64,000 nucleotides of DNA from Rosa chinensis. Lineage: Eukaryota; Streptophyta; Magnoliopsida; Rosales; Rosaceae. How positions within the stretch are numbered: the first letter of the stretch is position 1; each line of letters opens with the position of its first letter. Shown one piece after another: positions 42,971 through 53,190 of this stretch. The translations under genes were made by a program, and so were the position numbers. The DNA lies in NCBI RefSeq assembly GCF_002994745.2, contig NC_037089.1, forward strand, positions 80,562,347-80,626,346, in the 5' to 3' direction. The notes below the pieces were generated by a model. It had not been told where the DNA came from. It saw only the letters and a list, made by a program, of their open reading frames with translations, and ran no database searches.

Positions 42971-44374
42971 ATGCCGCACCCAAACACATCTGTCCAGATA
43001 GTGGAGGTTTGCAGGGTGACACCGCAACCAAACTCACCGGACTCCACCGCCGACACACCAGATCTGTCCCTTCCTCTAACCTACTTTGACCTATTTTGGC
43101 TGAGGTTTCCACCTGTTCAACGGCTTTACTTCTATGAATTAACATCTTCTCCCTCTAATTTCGTGCTTGAAAATCTCAAATCCTCCCTCTCTCTCGTTCT
43201 CCAACACTTCCTACCTCTCGCCGGAAACCTAACTTGGCCCCAAGACTCCCACACTCCCATCCTCCGCTACTTCCAAGGCGACGCCGTTTCACTCACAGTA
43301 GCCGAGTCCGATGCTGATAGCTTCGACCACCTTTCAGGCTACGGTGAGTTTATTGAGGCCAAAGATTACCATCCTCTTGTTCCGAGATTGGACGTCTCTC
43401 ACGAGCAAGCTGCAGCCATTGCATTGCAGGTAACCCTATTTCCGAGTCGCGGCTTTGTCATCGGAACAACCATGCACCATGCCATCCTTGACGGCAAAAC
43501 CTCAACCTCGTTTGTTAAATCGTGGGCTCATGCATGCCAGCATATGATAGTTAACAATGGCGTTTCCGCTGACTCGGATTTTTTGTTACCGGATCAGCTC
43601 AAGCCGTTATATGACAGAAAGGTGATTCATGACCCGACGGGGCACGGACTCGGATCCCTCTGCGCAAGCGAATGGCAAAACATGGACGGGCCAGACAACA
43701 AAAGCGTAATGTGGGATATGAAAACTCCACTACCAGACTCAGTTCGAAGAATCTTTGAATTTACGCGCGCAAAAATACATGTCCTAAGGCAAATAGTACT
43801 GGATGCGAAAGTTTCGGATTCATTACTTCATTTATCCACGTTTACTCTAGTATGTGCTTATATGTGGGTTTGTTTAGTCAAGGCACAAGAAGTAGATGGT
43901 GACAAAATGACGGTTCAGGCCTTTAGCGTGGACTGTAGAGCTCGTTTGGATCCTCCTATACCTGCAAACTATTTCGGAAACTGCATAGCCGGTGCGGCGG
44001 GGTTCGTGAAAGCGAAAGAGTTACTGGGTGAAGATGGGTTGGTTGTGGCGGTGAAGGCAATTAGTGAAGCTATACAGGGTTTGGACAAAGGGGTTTTGAA
44101 TGGAGCTGAGGTTTGGGTTTCGAGAATCAAGGACTTTGTGCAAGTCGAGGGAGTGTATTCTATTGCTGGCTCGCATAGGTTTCAGATTTATGAGACGAAT
44201 TTCGGATGGGGTAGACCGAAGAAGGTTGAGGTGGTTTCAATAGATAGGACGGGAGCGATTTCACTTTCGGATTCGAAGAACGGCGGTGGAGGGGTCGAGG
44301 TTGGGGTGGTTTTGAGAAAACATGCCATGGAAGCTTTTGGTTCTCTATTTGCTAAAGGTTTTGGAGACCATTGA
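42971..44374 (+). CDS. BAHD acyltransferase 3, with NFGWG in place of DFGWG
   Basis: A 467-residue single-exon BAHD enzyme. The open frame extends upstream to 42833, but the TATA-like box at 42891 and alignment of MPHPNTSVQIVEVCRV with its paralogues favour the start at 42971. HAILD (His170, Asp174) and YFGNC (Tyr334 onward) are intact. The DFGWG motif reads NFGWG: Asp410 is replaced by Asn (codon aat). In BAHD structures this Asp makes a salt bridge that shapes the enzyme away from the active site, and mutants usually lose activity, so the change may weaken or alter it. There is no stop or frameshift, and the rest is well conserved. The region GNCIAGAAGFVKAKELLGED also departs from the GRVAxAETKGLLGED of the paralogues. 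Confidence 0.92.
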   Translation: MPHPNTSVQIVEVCRVTPQPNSPDSTADTPDLSLPLTYFDLFWLRFPPVQRLYFYELTSSPSNFVLENLKSSLSLVLQHFLPLAGNLTWPQDSHTPILRYFQGDAVSLTVAESDADSFDHLSGYGEFIEAKDYHPLVPRLDVSHEQAAAIALQVTLFPSRGFVIGTTMHHAILDGKTSTSFVKSWAHACQHMIVNNGVSADSDFLLPDQLKPLYDRKVIHDPTGHGLGSLCASEWQNMDGPDNKSVMWDMKTPLPDSVRRIFEFTRAKIHVLRQIVLDAKVSDSLLHLSTFTLVCAYMWVCLVKAQEVDGDKMTVQAFSVDCRARLDPPIPANYFGNCIAGAAGFVKAKELLGEDGLVVAVKAISEAIQGLDKGVLNGAEVWVSRIKDFVQVEGVYSIAGSHRFQIYETNFGWGRPKKVEVVSIDRTGAISLSDSKNGGGGVEVGVVLRKHAMEAFGSLFAKGFGDH

Positions 44375-44850
44375 GTGAAGTGATACACTGATTATGCGTG
44401 CTTTTTGTTGGGTACCAAATAAGTTTTGTACCACATTGAATTAAATGACAATTCCAAGTTGAGTATTTTTTTTTCTTTTTTGCTAGCTTCATATTACGTA
44501 CGTAGGGTTCCTAATGGTTTCGTTATATTTCCAGTCTTTAAGATAGTTCTGTACGTATTCGATGATTTCGATCCATGGAGTTTGAGACGTAATTGCCTGT
44601 ATTATTAGGTACGAGGAGTCATATATGGGATCGATGTCTCTGCATGATCCACAGCTAAAGTGAGAGGCCAACTAGTCTTGCAGTTCTCTAGTGGTATAGA
44701 TACCAATTCAAACTTCTCCAGTATAATCCAAATAGTCTGGATAATGAAATAGGCAATGAAATAATATAAAATTTAATTAATCTAGAAAACATCATATTTG
44801 ACTCGATATTTAGCTAAATTAACTTCTACGCAGGGATGCCAATGAGGAAA
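44375..44850. other. Intergenic, no gene seen
   Basis: AT-rich 3' flank of BAHD gene 3 up to the CACTA terminus. No feature recognised. Confidence 0.5.
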
Positions 44851-44869
44851 CACTACTAGCAAAACAACA

Positions 44870-45400
44870 ATTACCCACGGATTTTAATCTGTGGGTAATA
44901 AGACTATCTCACACGGATTTCAGTGTGTGATAGCTTTTACCCACGGTGCACGCACAGATTGGTATTACCGTGTGGTTTGGAGGGGGGGTAATGCTCATCC
45001 GCCACGGATTATGTTGTCCGTGTGAAATACTTACGTGGGCCCCACTATAATTCCACAAATATAAATTACCGGAATTAGCTGCAATCCGTGTGAACAACTC
45101 TATTTCACACGGATTTCTGTGCCAAATACCTACTTATCTCACACGGATTTCTGTGTCAAATACATAACTATCTCACACGGATTATTTTGTCCGTGTGAAT
45201 ATTAGAAGTGGGCCCCACTATCTTTCCGTAAATATAGATCACCGTAATGGAATGCATCCGTGTGAACAACTCTATCTCACACGGATTTCTGTACCAAATA
45301 CATACCTATCTCACACGGATTTCTGTGTCAAATACATACCTATCTCACACGGATTTCTGTGTCAAATCCTTTTACCCTAACTCTCACTGATTTCTGTGTG
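44870..45400. repeat. Left palindrome array of the second CACTA element
   Basis: About a dozen copies of tctcacacggatttctgtg and cacggattatnttgtccgtg variants, spaced about 30-50 bp. Two copies sit in a duplicated block with gtgggccccactat (45029 and 45211). Confidence 0.8.
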
Positions 45401-45409
45401 TAAAAGTAA

Positions 45410-46040
45410 CAGCATGTTAAAAAAAAAAAATTCTGCTAATTAATTGCAACCTAAACATAATAATACTTTTATTTTTTATTCAAAAAAAAATACTTTTATT
45501 TTTCTACAATTTAAATATATTACAAATATTTACAATAAAATGAACAAATCCACAACTCAATCGAAAATATTCAAACTTTACATTCATAGCAAGATATTTT
45601 TTTACATTTCATACCAATGCTAATTAGAATAAAAATTAGTACATGATCATCAACAATGCAAGTACTACTAATTTCATTGTCTGCCCAAGCTGCAACATTC
45701 CAAGTGAAATGTGAAAAGTTTGGATGAGAGCTTGACATAACCGAACTTTGTCTTCGATTACCGGTATTCGTCTGTATGGCAACCAAGACAATGTCATAGA
45801 GTAACACGTCTCAAGCAAATTGAAAATCAATATAGGTAGGTAGTTTCTGCAAGACCCACATTTGTGACAGTCCTACGATCATCATATCAAAATTACAAGT
45901 CTAACGGATGGTCCGATCTTCACATATCACAAATCGAACTATCAAAATCGATCGAAATTGTAAAATTCACAACTAAATCATACGATATCCAAAATTCACA
46001 TGCTATATATCAAAATGATCGTATCGACATGTAGAATCTA
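45410..46040. other. AT-rich interior of the second CACTA element
   Basis: No gene seen. Short frames on both strands show no family resemblance. Confidence 0.4.
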
Positions 46041-46620
46041 AAAATGAGCAGAAACTTCTCTTGGGACCCCCGGAACTGGCCGAAAAAGGTCGCCGGAGTT
46101 ACGGGCAGAGCCGCCGCCGACCACCTCCAATGGTGTTGGGGCCGGGCTTTTCCGCTTCGTTTCATCATTTTGAGAAACGTTTATAACTAGCACGAAGTCA
46201 GAAAATGAGTAAAAGTGATCGAAAATTACCAAAACAGTCCGGTTTGGCCGGAAAAACTGCAGTTTCCGATAGATGCTCCGTTCAACGTAAAAACGGTTGC
46301 TTCGGGTCCGGTCCTTCTTTCTGCATGTTCTACTCCTTGATACTAGTTCAACAAACTAAAGAACTCGAGTTTTGGTGGCCGGAGTTGGGAGAAATCTCGG
46401 TTTGAACCAAAACGGCCGAAAATGGAAACGTGGTTACCGCCGCCGATACAGGCCGTGCCGCCGCTCAAGGCTACCACAGGCAGCTGCACAAGGAAGATAC
46501 GAAGCTGTAGGATGTGGTTTGGCGTCAAACGGTGGCCGGAGGAGGGAGAACGGAGCCGGAGACTCCATGCTCTGTTTTCAGCTCGGGGAGAGGAGAGAGA
46601 GAAATAGGGATCGATATGCT
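46040..46620. other. GC-rich block inside the second CACTA element, possible captured DNA
   Basis: Distinctly richer in CCG and CGG than the surroundings (for example ggtcgccggagttacgggca and ggtggccggagttgggaga). Overlapping short frames on the + strand (46372-46722) give arginine-rich peptides unlike any family recognised. It could be a captured 5' exon or promoter of a host gene; identity unknown. Confidence 0.35.
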
Positions 46621-46876
46621 TCAGATTTGGATCAATGTGCTGGTTATAAGCGGAATTGCCACGGATATCCGTGTGAAATACATTTACCCTTGCTACTGAT
46701 ATCCGTGTGTATAGCTCAGTAATCCACAGAAATCCGTGTGTAGTACTACTACGGGAGGGAAATTGAATTTATTCCAAAAAAGTGAGCGGGAAAAAAATTT
46801 ACCACGAAAATCCGTGTGAGCTACATATCTGTTAGTATTTCACACGGATTTCTGTTAGTATTTCTATTTCACACGG

Positions 46877-47536
46877 ATTTCTGTGGCTTTTAAGTACAGT
46901 AAATCCATGTGTGTTGTTATTTTGTGGAAAATTTTCAGGTTTTAAGTAGCATTATACACAGATATCTGTGTGTTTATAGTATTGCACACGGAAATCCGTG
47001 TGAAATACATTTACCTTTGCTACGGATATCCGTGTGTATGTACTTAAGAAATCCACGGAAATCCGTGTGTAATACTACTACGGGAGGGAAATTGAATTTA
47101 TTCCAAAAAAGTGAGCGGGAAAAAAATTTACAACGAAAAATCCGTGTGAGCTACATATCTGTTAGTATTTCACACGGATTTCTGTTAGTATTTCTATTTC
47201 ACACGGATTTCTGTGGCTTTTAAATACAGTAAATCCCTATGTGTTGTTATTTTGTGGAAAATTTTCAGGTTTTAAGTAGCATTATACACAGATATCTGTG
47301 TGTTTATAGTATTTCATACGGAAATCCGTGTGAAATACATTTACCTTTGCTACGGATATCCGTGTGTATGTACTTAAGAAATCCACGGAAATCCGTGTGT
47401 AATACTACTACGGGAGGGAAATTGAATTTGTTCCAAAAAAGTGAGCGGGAAAAAATTTACCACGAAAATCCGTGTGAAATACATATATATTTACCACTGA
47501 TTTTCGTGTGTATTTATCTTGGTAATATATAACTGT
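46877..47536. repeat. Tandem duplication of about 330 bp
   Basis: The block beginning near ctgtggcttttaagtacagt at 46881 recurs at 47211 with few changes, including gttgttattttgtggaaaat and cgggagggaaattgaatt. Each unit contains several palindrome motifs. Confidence 0.8.
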
Positions 47537-47789
47537 CATGTTAATTATTGTTTACACTGAATTCTGTCTCTATTCTATTTTTTTCACACGGAATTTACTA
47601 GCTAATTTTCATTTCACACAGATATTCGTGTGTTGCTCATTTCACATATAATTTTGTAATAAACACTTGTTGTAACGGAATTCTGTAGCTAATAGAGTTT
47701 TTCACACAGAATTCTGTAGCGAATGGTTCTTTTCACACGGATTTCTGTGTGTGTTACTTATTTCACACAGATGTCTGTACCAAAAACCG

Positions 47790-48835
47790 GTCAACCCTTT
47801 AAACGCTACTACTTCCCTAAGGGGAGCCGACCCTTGAGGAGATAAAATTTCAGAAATTTTTACATTACTTGATATAGCTTCTACCCATGAGGGCATGAGA
47901 GTTTACAGATCAAAAAAATAAGTTACGAGTGAGCGGTTATGAGCATATTAGTTTTATGTAGTCTTTAAAATTTAGGGTTGACCTACTAGATCGAAACCCA
48001 AACGACGACGAAAACAGCTGAAATTTTGAACACAACCATTTATTCTTATCATGATAACATCCTACGGTCGATTTTGATAAAGTCTATTTCCTACGCATTG
48101 TTGCTTATGGAAGGTATACTTTTCATTATAACTAATAAACTAGTTATACCACATTAGTAGACATATAATAATTTTGTGCAATCCAAAAAATAAAAATTGA
48201 AAATTAATAAATTTGAGATGGGTATTTATAGCGTATTAATAGGTATGGTGTAAAAAAATTAACTCAAATTAAAGCCATTATTTCAATATCAAATAAAGTG
48301 GTTAACCTTATATACATCGATACTTCCCTAAGGGGAGTTAAACCACAAGGAGATAAATTTTACAAAATTTTTACATTATTTGGTATACCTCATATTCATG
48401 AGAGTATGAGAGCTGACAGATCGAAAAAATAAGTTGCGAATGAGCGGTTATGAGCATATTAGTTTTATGTGGTATTTAGGGTTAAGGGTTGATATAGTAG
48501 ATCGAGACCTAAACGATAACAAAAATAGCTGATATTTTGACCATAACTATTTATTCTAATCATGACAACATCCAACGGTCGATTTTGATAAAATCTATTT
48601 GCTCCACATTGTTACTCATTAAATGTTTACTTTTCTTGACAACTAATAAACTAGTTATACCACATTATTAGACATATAAGAATTTGGTGCGAACCAATAA
48701 ATCAAAATTGAAAATCAATAAATTTGACATTACCCATCTATTTATAGTGTATTAATAGATATTGTGTAAAAAAAATTAACTCAATCAGCCGTTATTTCGA
48801 TATCAAATAAATGGTCAACCTTATATACACCTATA
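47790..48835. repeat. Diverged tandem duplication of about 505 bp
   Basis: The block beginning acttccctaaggggag at 47809 recurs at 48323; the shared order includes gagataaa, tgagcggttatgagcatatt and acatccaacggtcgattttg. These units lack the palindrome motif, so they are a different component of the element. Confidence 0.75.
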
Positions 48836-48839
48836 TTTT

Positions 48840-49620
48840 TTCACACGGAATTTTGTAGCTAATTGTTATTTTCACACAGATATCCGTGTGAAAATGTTTT
48901 AGTTTTCACACAGACATCAGTTACTATTGTTTATGCACACGGATTTCTGTGTGTAGTCTCTTTTTTGGCTTTTTCACACGGAAATCCGTGTGTATTACTC
49001 ATTTCACACAGAAATCTGTATCAAATACTTATTGTAACGGAAATCCGTCCCTCCATAATTCACATAACATAAAAAATTAATGATTTCAAAATAAACTAAT
49101 TTATAATACATACAGAAATCCGTGTGAATTGTTTTTCACACAGATATCCGTGTGCAAATGTTTTAGTTTTTACACAGACATCAGTTACTATTGTTTATGC
49201 ACACGGATTTCTGTGTGTAGTCTCCTTTTTGGCTTTTTCACACGGAAATCCGTGTGTATTACTCATTTCACACAGAAATCTGTATCAAATACTTATTGTA
49301 ACGGAAATTCGTCCCTCCATAATTCACATAACATAAAAAATTAATGATTTCAAAATAAACTAATTTATAATACATACAGAAATCCGTGTGAATTGTTTTT
49401 CACACAGATATCCGTGTGAAAATGTTTTAGTTTTTACACAGATATATGTGACTGTTGTTTATTCACACGGATATCCGTTGATATTGTTATTGTATAAATT
49501 ATTGTGGGCCCCATTATGCTCATTTCACACGGATTTCTGTCAGTATTTCTATTTCACACGGATATCTGTGGCTTTTAACTACAGTAAATCCGTGTGTGTT
49601 GTTATTTTGCTAGTAGTGAA
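48840..49620. repeat. Right palindrome array with 261-bp tandem units
   Basis: The block from ttttcacacagatatccgtg at about 48868 recurs at about 49129 almost unchanged and partly at about 49393. It is full of cacacggaaatccgtgtg-type palindromes and leads into the right terminal repeat. Confidence 0.82.
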
Positions 49621-49682
49621 AGCCGAGGATGATGATCAAAACCTCATATCCAAAATCATTCCTTACCCAATCCCGCCGCCCG

Positions 49683-49710
49683 CCCCCCCCCCCCCCCCCC
49701 CCCCCCCCCC
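49683..49710. repeat. C28 homopolymer
   Basis: An unbroken run of 28 cytosines after cccgccgcccg. Such a run is rare in plant DNA and may be real (G-quadruplex or i-motif forming) or an assembly artefact. Confidence 0.9.
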
Positions 49711-50117
49711 GGGAATATATTAGGGATTCCCCTACCCTTCCCCATCTCCCGAATCGTTCCCACTCTCATCACCTCGATCCCTACTCTCCCTTAGAGTATC
49801 TTTAGCAATACTAGCCATTTTTTAGTTAAATTTTAGGCAAAATAGCTAAAAAGTCATTTTAGCTAACCACTTTAGAAATGCGTATGCATCAATGTTTTTT
49901 TTTTTTTTTTTTTTTGAAGAATATCATGTCAATATATTAATAACTTAGGCCAGAAAGGACCATTACATATTCTTCTTCTACCATCTCTGGGTAGATATAC
50001 CACATCGATACATAAATTAGATCCGATCATTTGACGGTACCCATGCTCACTTATTCAAGAAAGCCTATAAACTATGTAACAATGACAAGTAAATAGGTAA
50101 GTTTAAATGAAAATAAA

Positions 50118-52155
50118 CTAAATTTTCTCCTTGCCCTTAACACTAGGGCTCAGAGGTTTACTAGGGCAAATAACACTTAACACATCTTCAACAGTCACCT
50201 TCTTTGTCTTGGAGGGATTCTTGTTCTTTGATCTCAAAGGTCGTCCCTTCTTCTTTTTGGTTGGCTGTGTGTCCGCTTTTGGGATTGAACCTTCCTTAGA
50301 AATCAAAATGCCTCCTGGAGCTTCAACCAAGCCAAGAGATTTAGCAAAGAATTTAGTATGGAACTCCGGGACTTTCAGCTTCTTGGGGAGCTCAGATTTG
50401 CTCTCTGATGCCTCACCTAGCAAAAACCTAAGTTTCTTTGGGCAAGAGAAAGGGGAAGTTGGCCTGCTACGCTTCAAATATGTCAGCATTCCCTCAAAAG
50501 GAACTAGCGCTAGAGCATCCTTGCTAGTACCTTCAGTACAAGCATTCGTAGTTCGAGTCTCCAAACTTGTATGCCGAATAACAATTGGCTTTCGAGGCTT
50601 ATTGCCCTCAAAGGATCCAAACAGATTACATGCTACAGGAGGTAGTATTGGGGTTTGTATTCCCTGAAATTTAAAAGCACCATTGACGAACTTGTTATCA
50701 GCAAAGCCCAGGAAAGGTTTCGGCAATGGGAGGCTCAATTGCTCCTTCTCCCCAAAAGACTTGCTCGGTGAAACTGCCTGACAAACTCCCTTGTCATGGT
50801 AAATCAGATTGCATCTTTTGCATTTACCAATCAAGTTTTCAAAGAAAAAATCAATCTCAGCCACAATGCCAGGAGCAAGCTTTAGGGTTTTTTTTTCCTT
50901 CTGGAAGAAGGGTTTAGAGATTTCATGTGTAACATGAACCCTAATCTTTCCAGAAGTGTCAAAAAGCTATTGATCGATCTCCTGATACGTCCCAGCAATG
51001 GAGGTGGCATTCATGATGGTCTGCAACTCTTCTAGCGCCGGTGGAATATTGTTGATTCTCACCCAAAAGTATAGGGTTTCAAGCGGTGGAAATTGAGGAG
51101 CAATAAAACCACCATAGGCTTGTATGACCACTGGAGCTTTGTTGACATACCAAGGCCCCCTATGGGTACCTTGTTTCGATCCTTACGACGATCAAAAGAG
51201 AAGACATACCCAGTGGCGGATCCAGGATTTAAGAGTGGGGTGGGCTTGAAATTTTTTTTTCTCAAGTAAAGTGATAATATAAATTATTACAACAACAATA
51301 ATTAACTAAAGTATATTATACCTATTTTATTGAGTTGTCAAAAATAGAGACGCAACTGAAACCAATATTAAATAGATTACAGCGAAAGAAAAATAATTTG
51401 GAATCATTTTTTATTGAATAGCAATAAACTTAAGAGAAGAACATAATGAGAGATATAATATATTCAACAAAAAAATAAAAATTAAACCTATCTAATAGAG
51501 GTATGAGTGGAAGAAAATACAAAAAAGTAATTAAAACTATCATTTAATAGGTATGGGTGGAAGAAAATAAGAAAAAGTAAGTATAAATGGAAGAAAATAG
51601 GAAGGACCAAAGAAGTAAGAAATATGAGTGAAAGAAAACAGCAAGAAGAAGAAGAAGAAGTAACCAAGAAAAAAAGAAAACGAAAAAGGAAAAAAGGAAG
51701 AAGTAAAAGAAAATATGAGTGGAATGTAATATGCAAAAAGAAACACAGCAGATGACTTGAATTGGGGTTGGTTTAATAGAAGAAAACTAGAAAAGTATGC
51801 TTGCCAACCGTGCGAGAACCTGCCCCATGGATATTGCTTATACTAGAAAACTTATAACAAAAATCTCGGGAGGGCTCAAGCCTACCCAAAGATGTACGTA
51901 GATCCACCCCCGGAAATACCGGTTTGGAGGCCGATCTTGTACCTTGAATGATCCATCCAGCACCCAGATGCGCCGAAAGTGACGCTGCAGATCCATGCTA
52001 CTGCATGGTTTCCTTGTCAATGGACGAGCCAGTAAGAAAGCCTGAGATCCTCCCTTGGTGGTTCCACTGGCCATGTGGGAGATATCAACAACATCACCCC
52101 CAGCAAGAGCAAGAGAGACAGCAAACGTGGCTGTAACATCCTCAATGGAGGTCTT
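50118..52155 (-). pseudogene. LINE ORF1 protein (DUF4283 with zinc knuckle), interrupted
   Basis: From right to left: an N-terminal part (SIEDVTATFAVSLALAGGD, about 52150), the DUF4283 region (LARPLTRKPCSSMDLQRHFR with WVLDGSFKVQDRPPNR at about 51930), interruption by an insertion, then YVFSFDRRKDRNKV, WYVNKAPVVIQAYGG and ETLYFWVRINNIP (about 51180-51050). A CX2CX4HX4C zinc knuckle (CKRCNLIYHDKGVC, about 50820) follows, then a long basic tail ending at 50118 (KKKKGRPLRSKNK). These parts make up the RNA-binding ORF1 protein of plant L1-type LINEs. Frame breaks near 50960 and at the insertion inactivate it. Confidence 0.75.
51211..51915. mobile_element. 705-bp insertion in LINE ORF1
   Basis: LINE coding sequence stops at catacc (51205-51210) and resumes at atacc (51916-51920), giving a 5-bp duplication ATACC. 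The insert starts cagtggcggatccagg and ends gtagatccacccccgga, so the ends are weakly inverted (ggcggatc against gatccacc). The interior is A/G-rich on the + strand and non-coding. Superfamily uncertain. Confidence 0.65.
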
Positions 52156-52399
52156 TTTTCCGGATGAGAAAAGTTAAATAGTTTAGATGTATTTAAAAAT
52201 TACATAAAATAACTCAAAATAAATGTTTTAAATTATAGAGAACCTCATCTCGCTCTCTATGTTTAGGAGCGAGATAACTAAAAGTTATAATAAAGAGCCA
52301 CTTAGGAGCCTGGTGCAGCTATTAAAATATATAAAAAGCTAAACATGCTCTCCAAAATAGCTAAGGAGCCAAAATAGTGAGTCTGCTAAAGATGGTCTT

Positions 52400-53190
52400 A
52401 GTATAATGAATTTTTCATTTCCATCCAGTTATCCTTACTTGACGTCCCTCAGATTTTTCCAACGAACATTTGGTTTAATAGATACCTCATTTCTCTCTAA
52501 CAAAATTATTAGATGTCCCAACTTCGAATTTGTCTCATCTTTTTTAAACAAAGACAAAGATATTCCTCGAGATTCTCCCTATTCAGTCAAATACTAAAAA
52601 ATACCCTCCTAAGAGCAAGTTCACCCATTGAGTTATTAGGTCAGACACTACTGTTCACTTCTTTTTTATATTTCTTTGCACTTGTTGAGTCTAGATCACT
52701 AGTCAATTTGAAAACTGACTTGGGTCACTCTGAGTTAGTTTGTAGGTCAGGAAACTTACCAAGAGTGACTTAAGTCAGTTTAGAAACTGAACCAGTGAGT
52801 TATTAACCAATGAGTGAAAACAAACATAAGAAAGCAGAACAGACAGTGTGTTTGATTCGGTGATCTTAATCCAATGACCCAACGGGTAAACTCATTTTAA
52901 TGAGAATTTTTTCCATCTCTTATAAATTGAGAGATTTGCGCCCGAAGTTAGGAGAAGCCTTATTTTAAGTAAAGGTAATAGGAAATACAAAACCGACAGC
53001 CTCCGGCTAGTTTTCACCGGCTTCCTCTTCCCCTTCCCTTCACTGTCGTACGTTCAATTCTCGATAATTTCATGCATTTCCGTTGACGGAAACTGCCTTC
53101 CTCGAAATATTCACCACCCGATTCTATCTCTTTTGACTTTAATTGAGGAATCTTATATGGCTTGTGGTAGGTTTAGGAGGATCATCGAGG
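52400..53190. other. Intergenic with a possible degenerate MITE
   Basis: 52610-52900 has loosely inverted ends (gagcaagttcacccattgag against aacgggtaaactcattt) that may be an old MITE. The C/T-rich stretch near 53000-53100 could be the leader of the decayed AUG3 gene that follows. Nothing else seen. Confidence 0.35.

Larger units (their letters stand above)
44851..49618. mobile_element. Second non-autonomous CACTA element, built of palindromic repeats
   Basis: The ends are cactactagcaaaa (44851) and ttttgctagtagtg (49618), perfect 14-bp inverted repeats, flanked by AAA at 44848-44850 and 49619-49621. No transposase frame. Both halves carry dozens of copies of cacacggatttctgtg and related words; the perfect form cacacggaaatccgtgtg is its own reverse complement. 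The interior holds several direct duplications and a GC-rich block. At 4,768 bp it is larger than a MITE. Confidence 0.88.
49895..52160 (-). mobile_element. LINE remnant: ORF1 with poly(A) but no ORF2
   Basis: T21 at 49895-49915 is the poly(A) tail on the - strand. ORF1 sequence fills almost everything upstream of it and stops only about 200 bp before the tail. Endonuclease and reverse transcriptase (ORF2), normally between ORF1 and the tail, are absent. The body is itself interrupted at 51211-51915. No target duplication could be fixed. Confidence 0.7.
49794..52397. mobile_element. MITE with TTA target duplication, split by a LINE insertion
   Basis: The outer edges read gagtatctttagca (49794) and tgctaaagatggtc (52397), imperfect inverted repeats flanked by TTA at 49791-49793 and 52398-52400, as in PIF/Harbinger (Tourist-like) MITEs. 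The MITE arms (49794-49894 and about 52160-52397, both rich in tagctaa/ttagcta-type words) enclose the LINE remnant. Confidence 0.65.

Noticed and set aside
44675..44760. Possible tRNA-like or SINE sequence
   Set aside because: Only a partial A-box-like phrase, with no B box at the right distance and no flanking duplication.
46372..46722. 116-codon Arg-rich frame
   Set aside because: Overlaps other frames of similar length in a GC-rich block and resembles no family; recorded only as possible captured DNA.
44870..49600. Regularly spaced short repeats that could be mistaken for a CRISPR array
   Set aside because: Spacing is irregular, spacers are themselves repeated, the window is plant nuclear DNA, and the repeats lie between CACTA termini.
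49388..49723. 111-codon frame with a poly-proline end
   Set aside because: Runs through the CACTA terminus into the C28 tract; chance frame.
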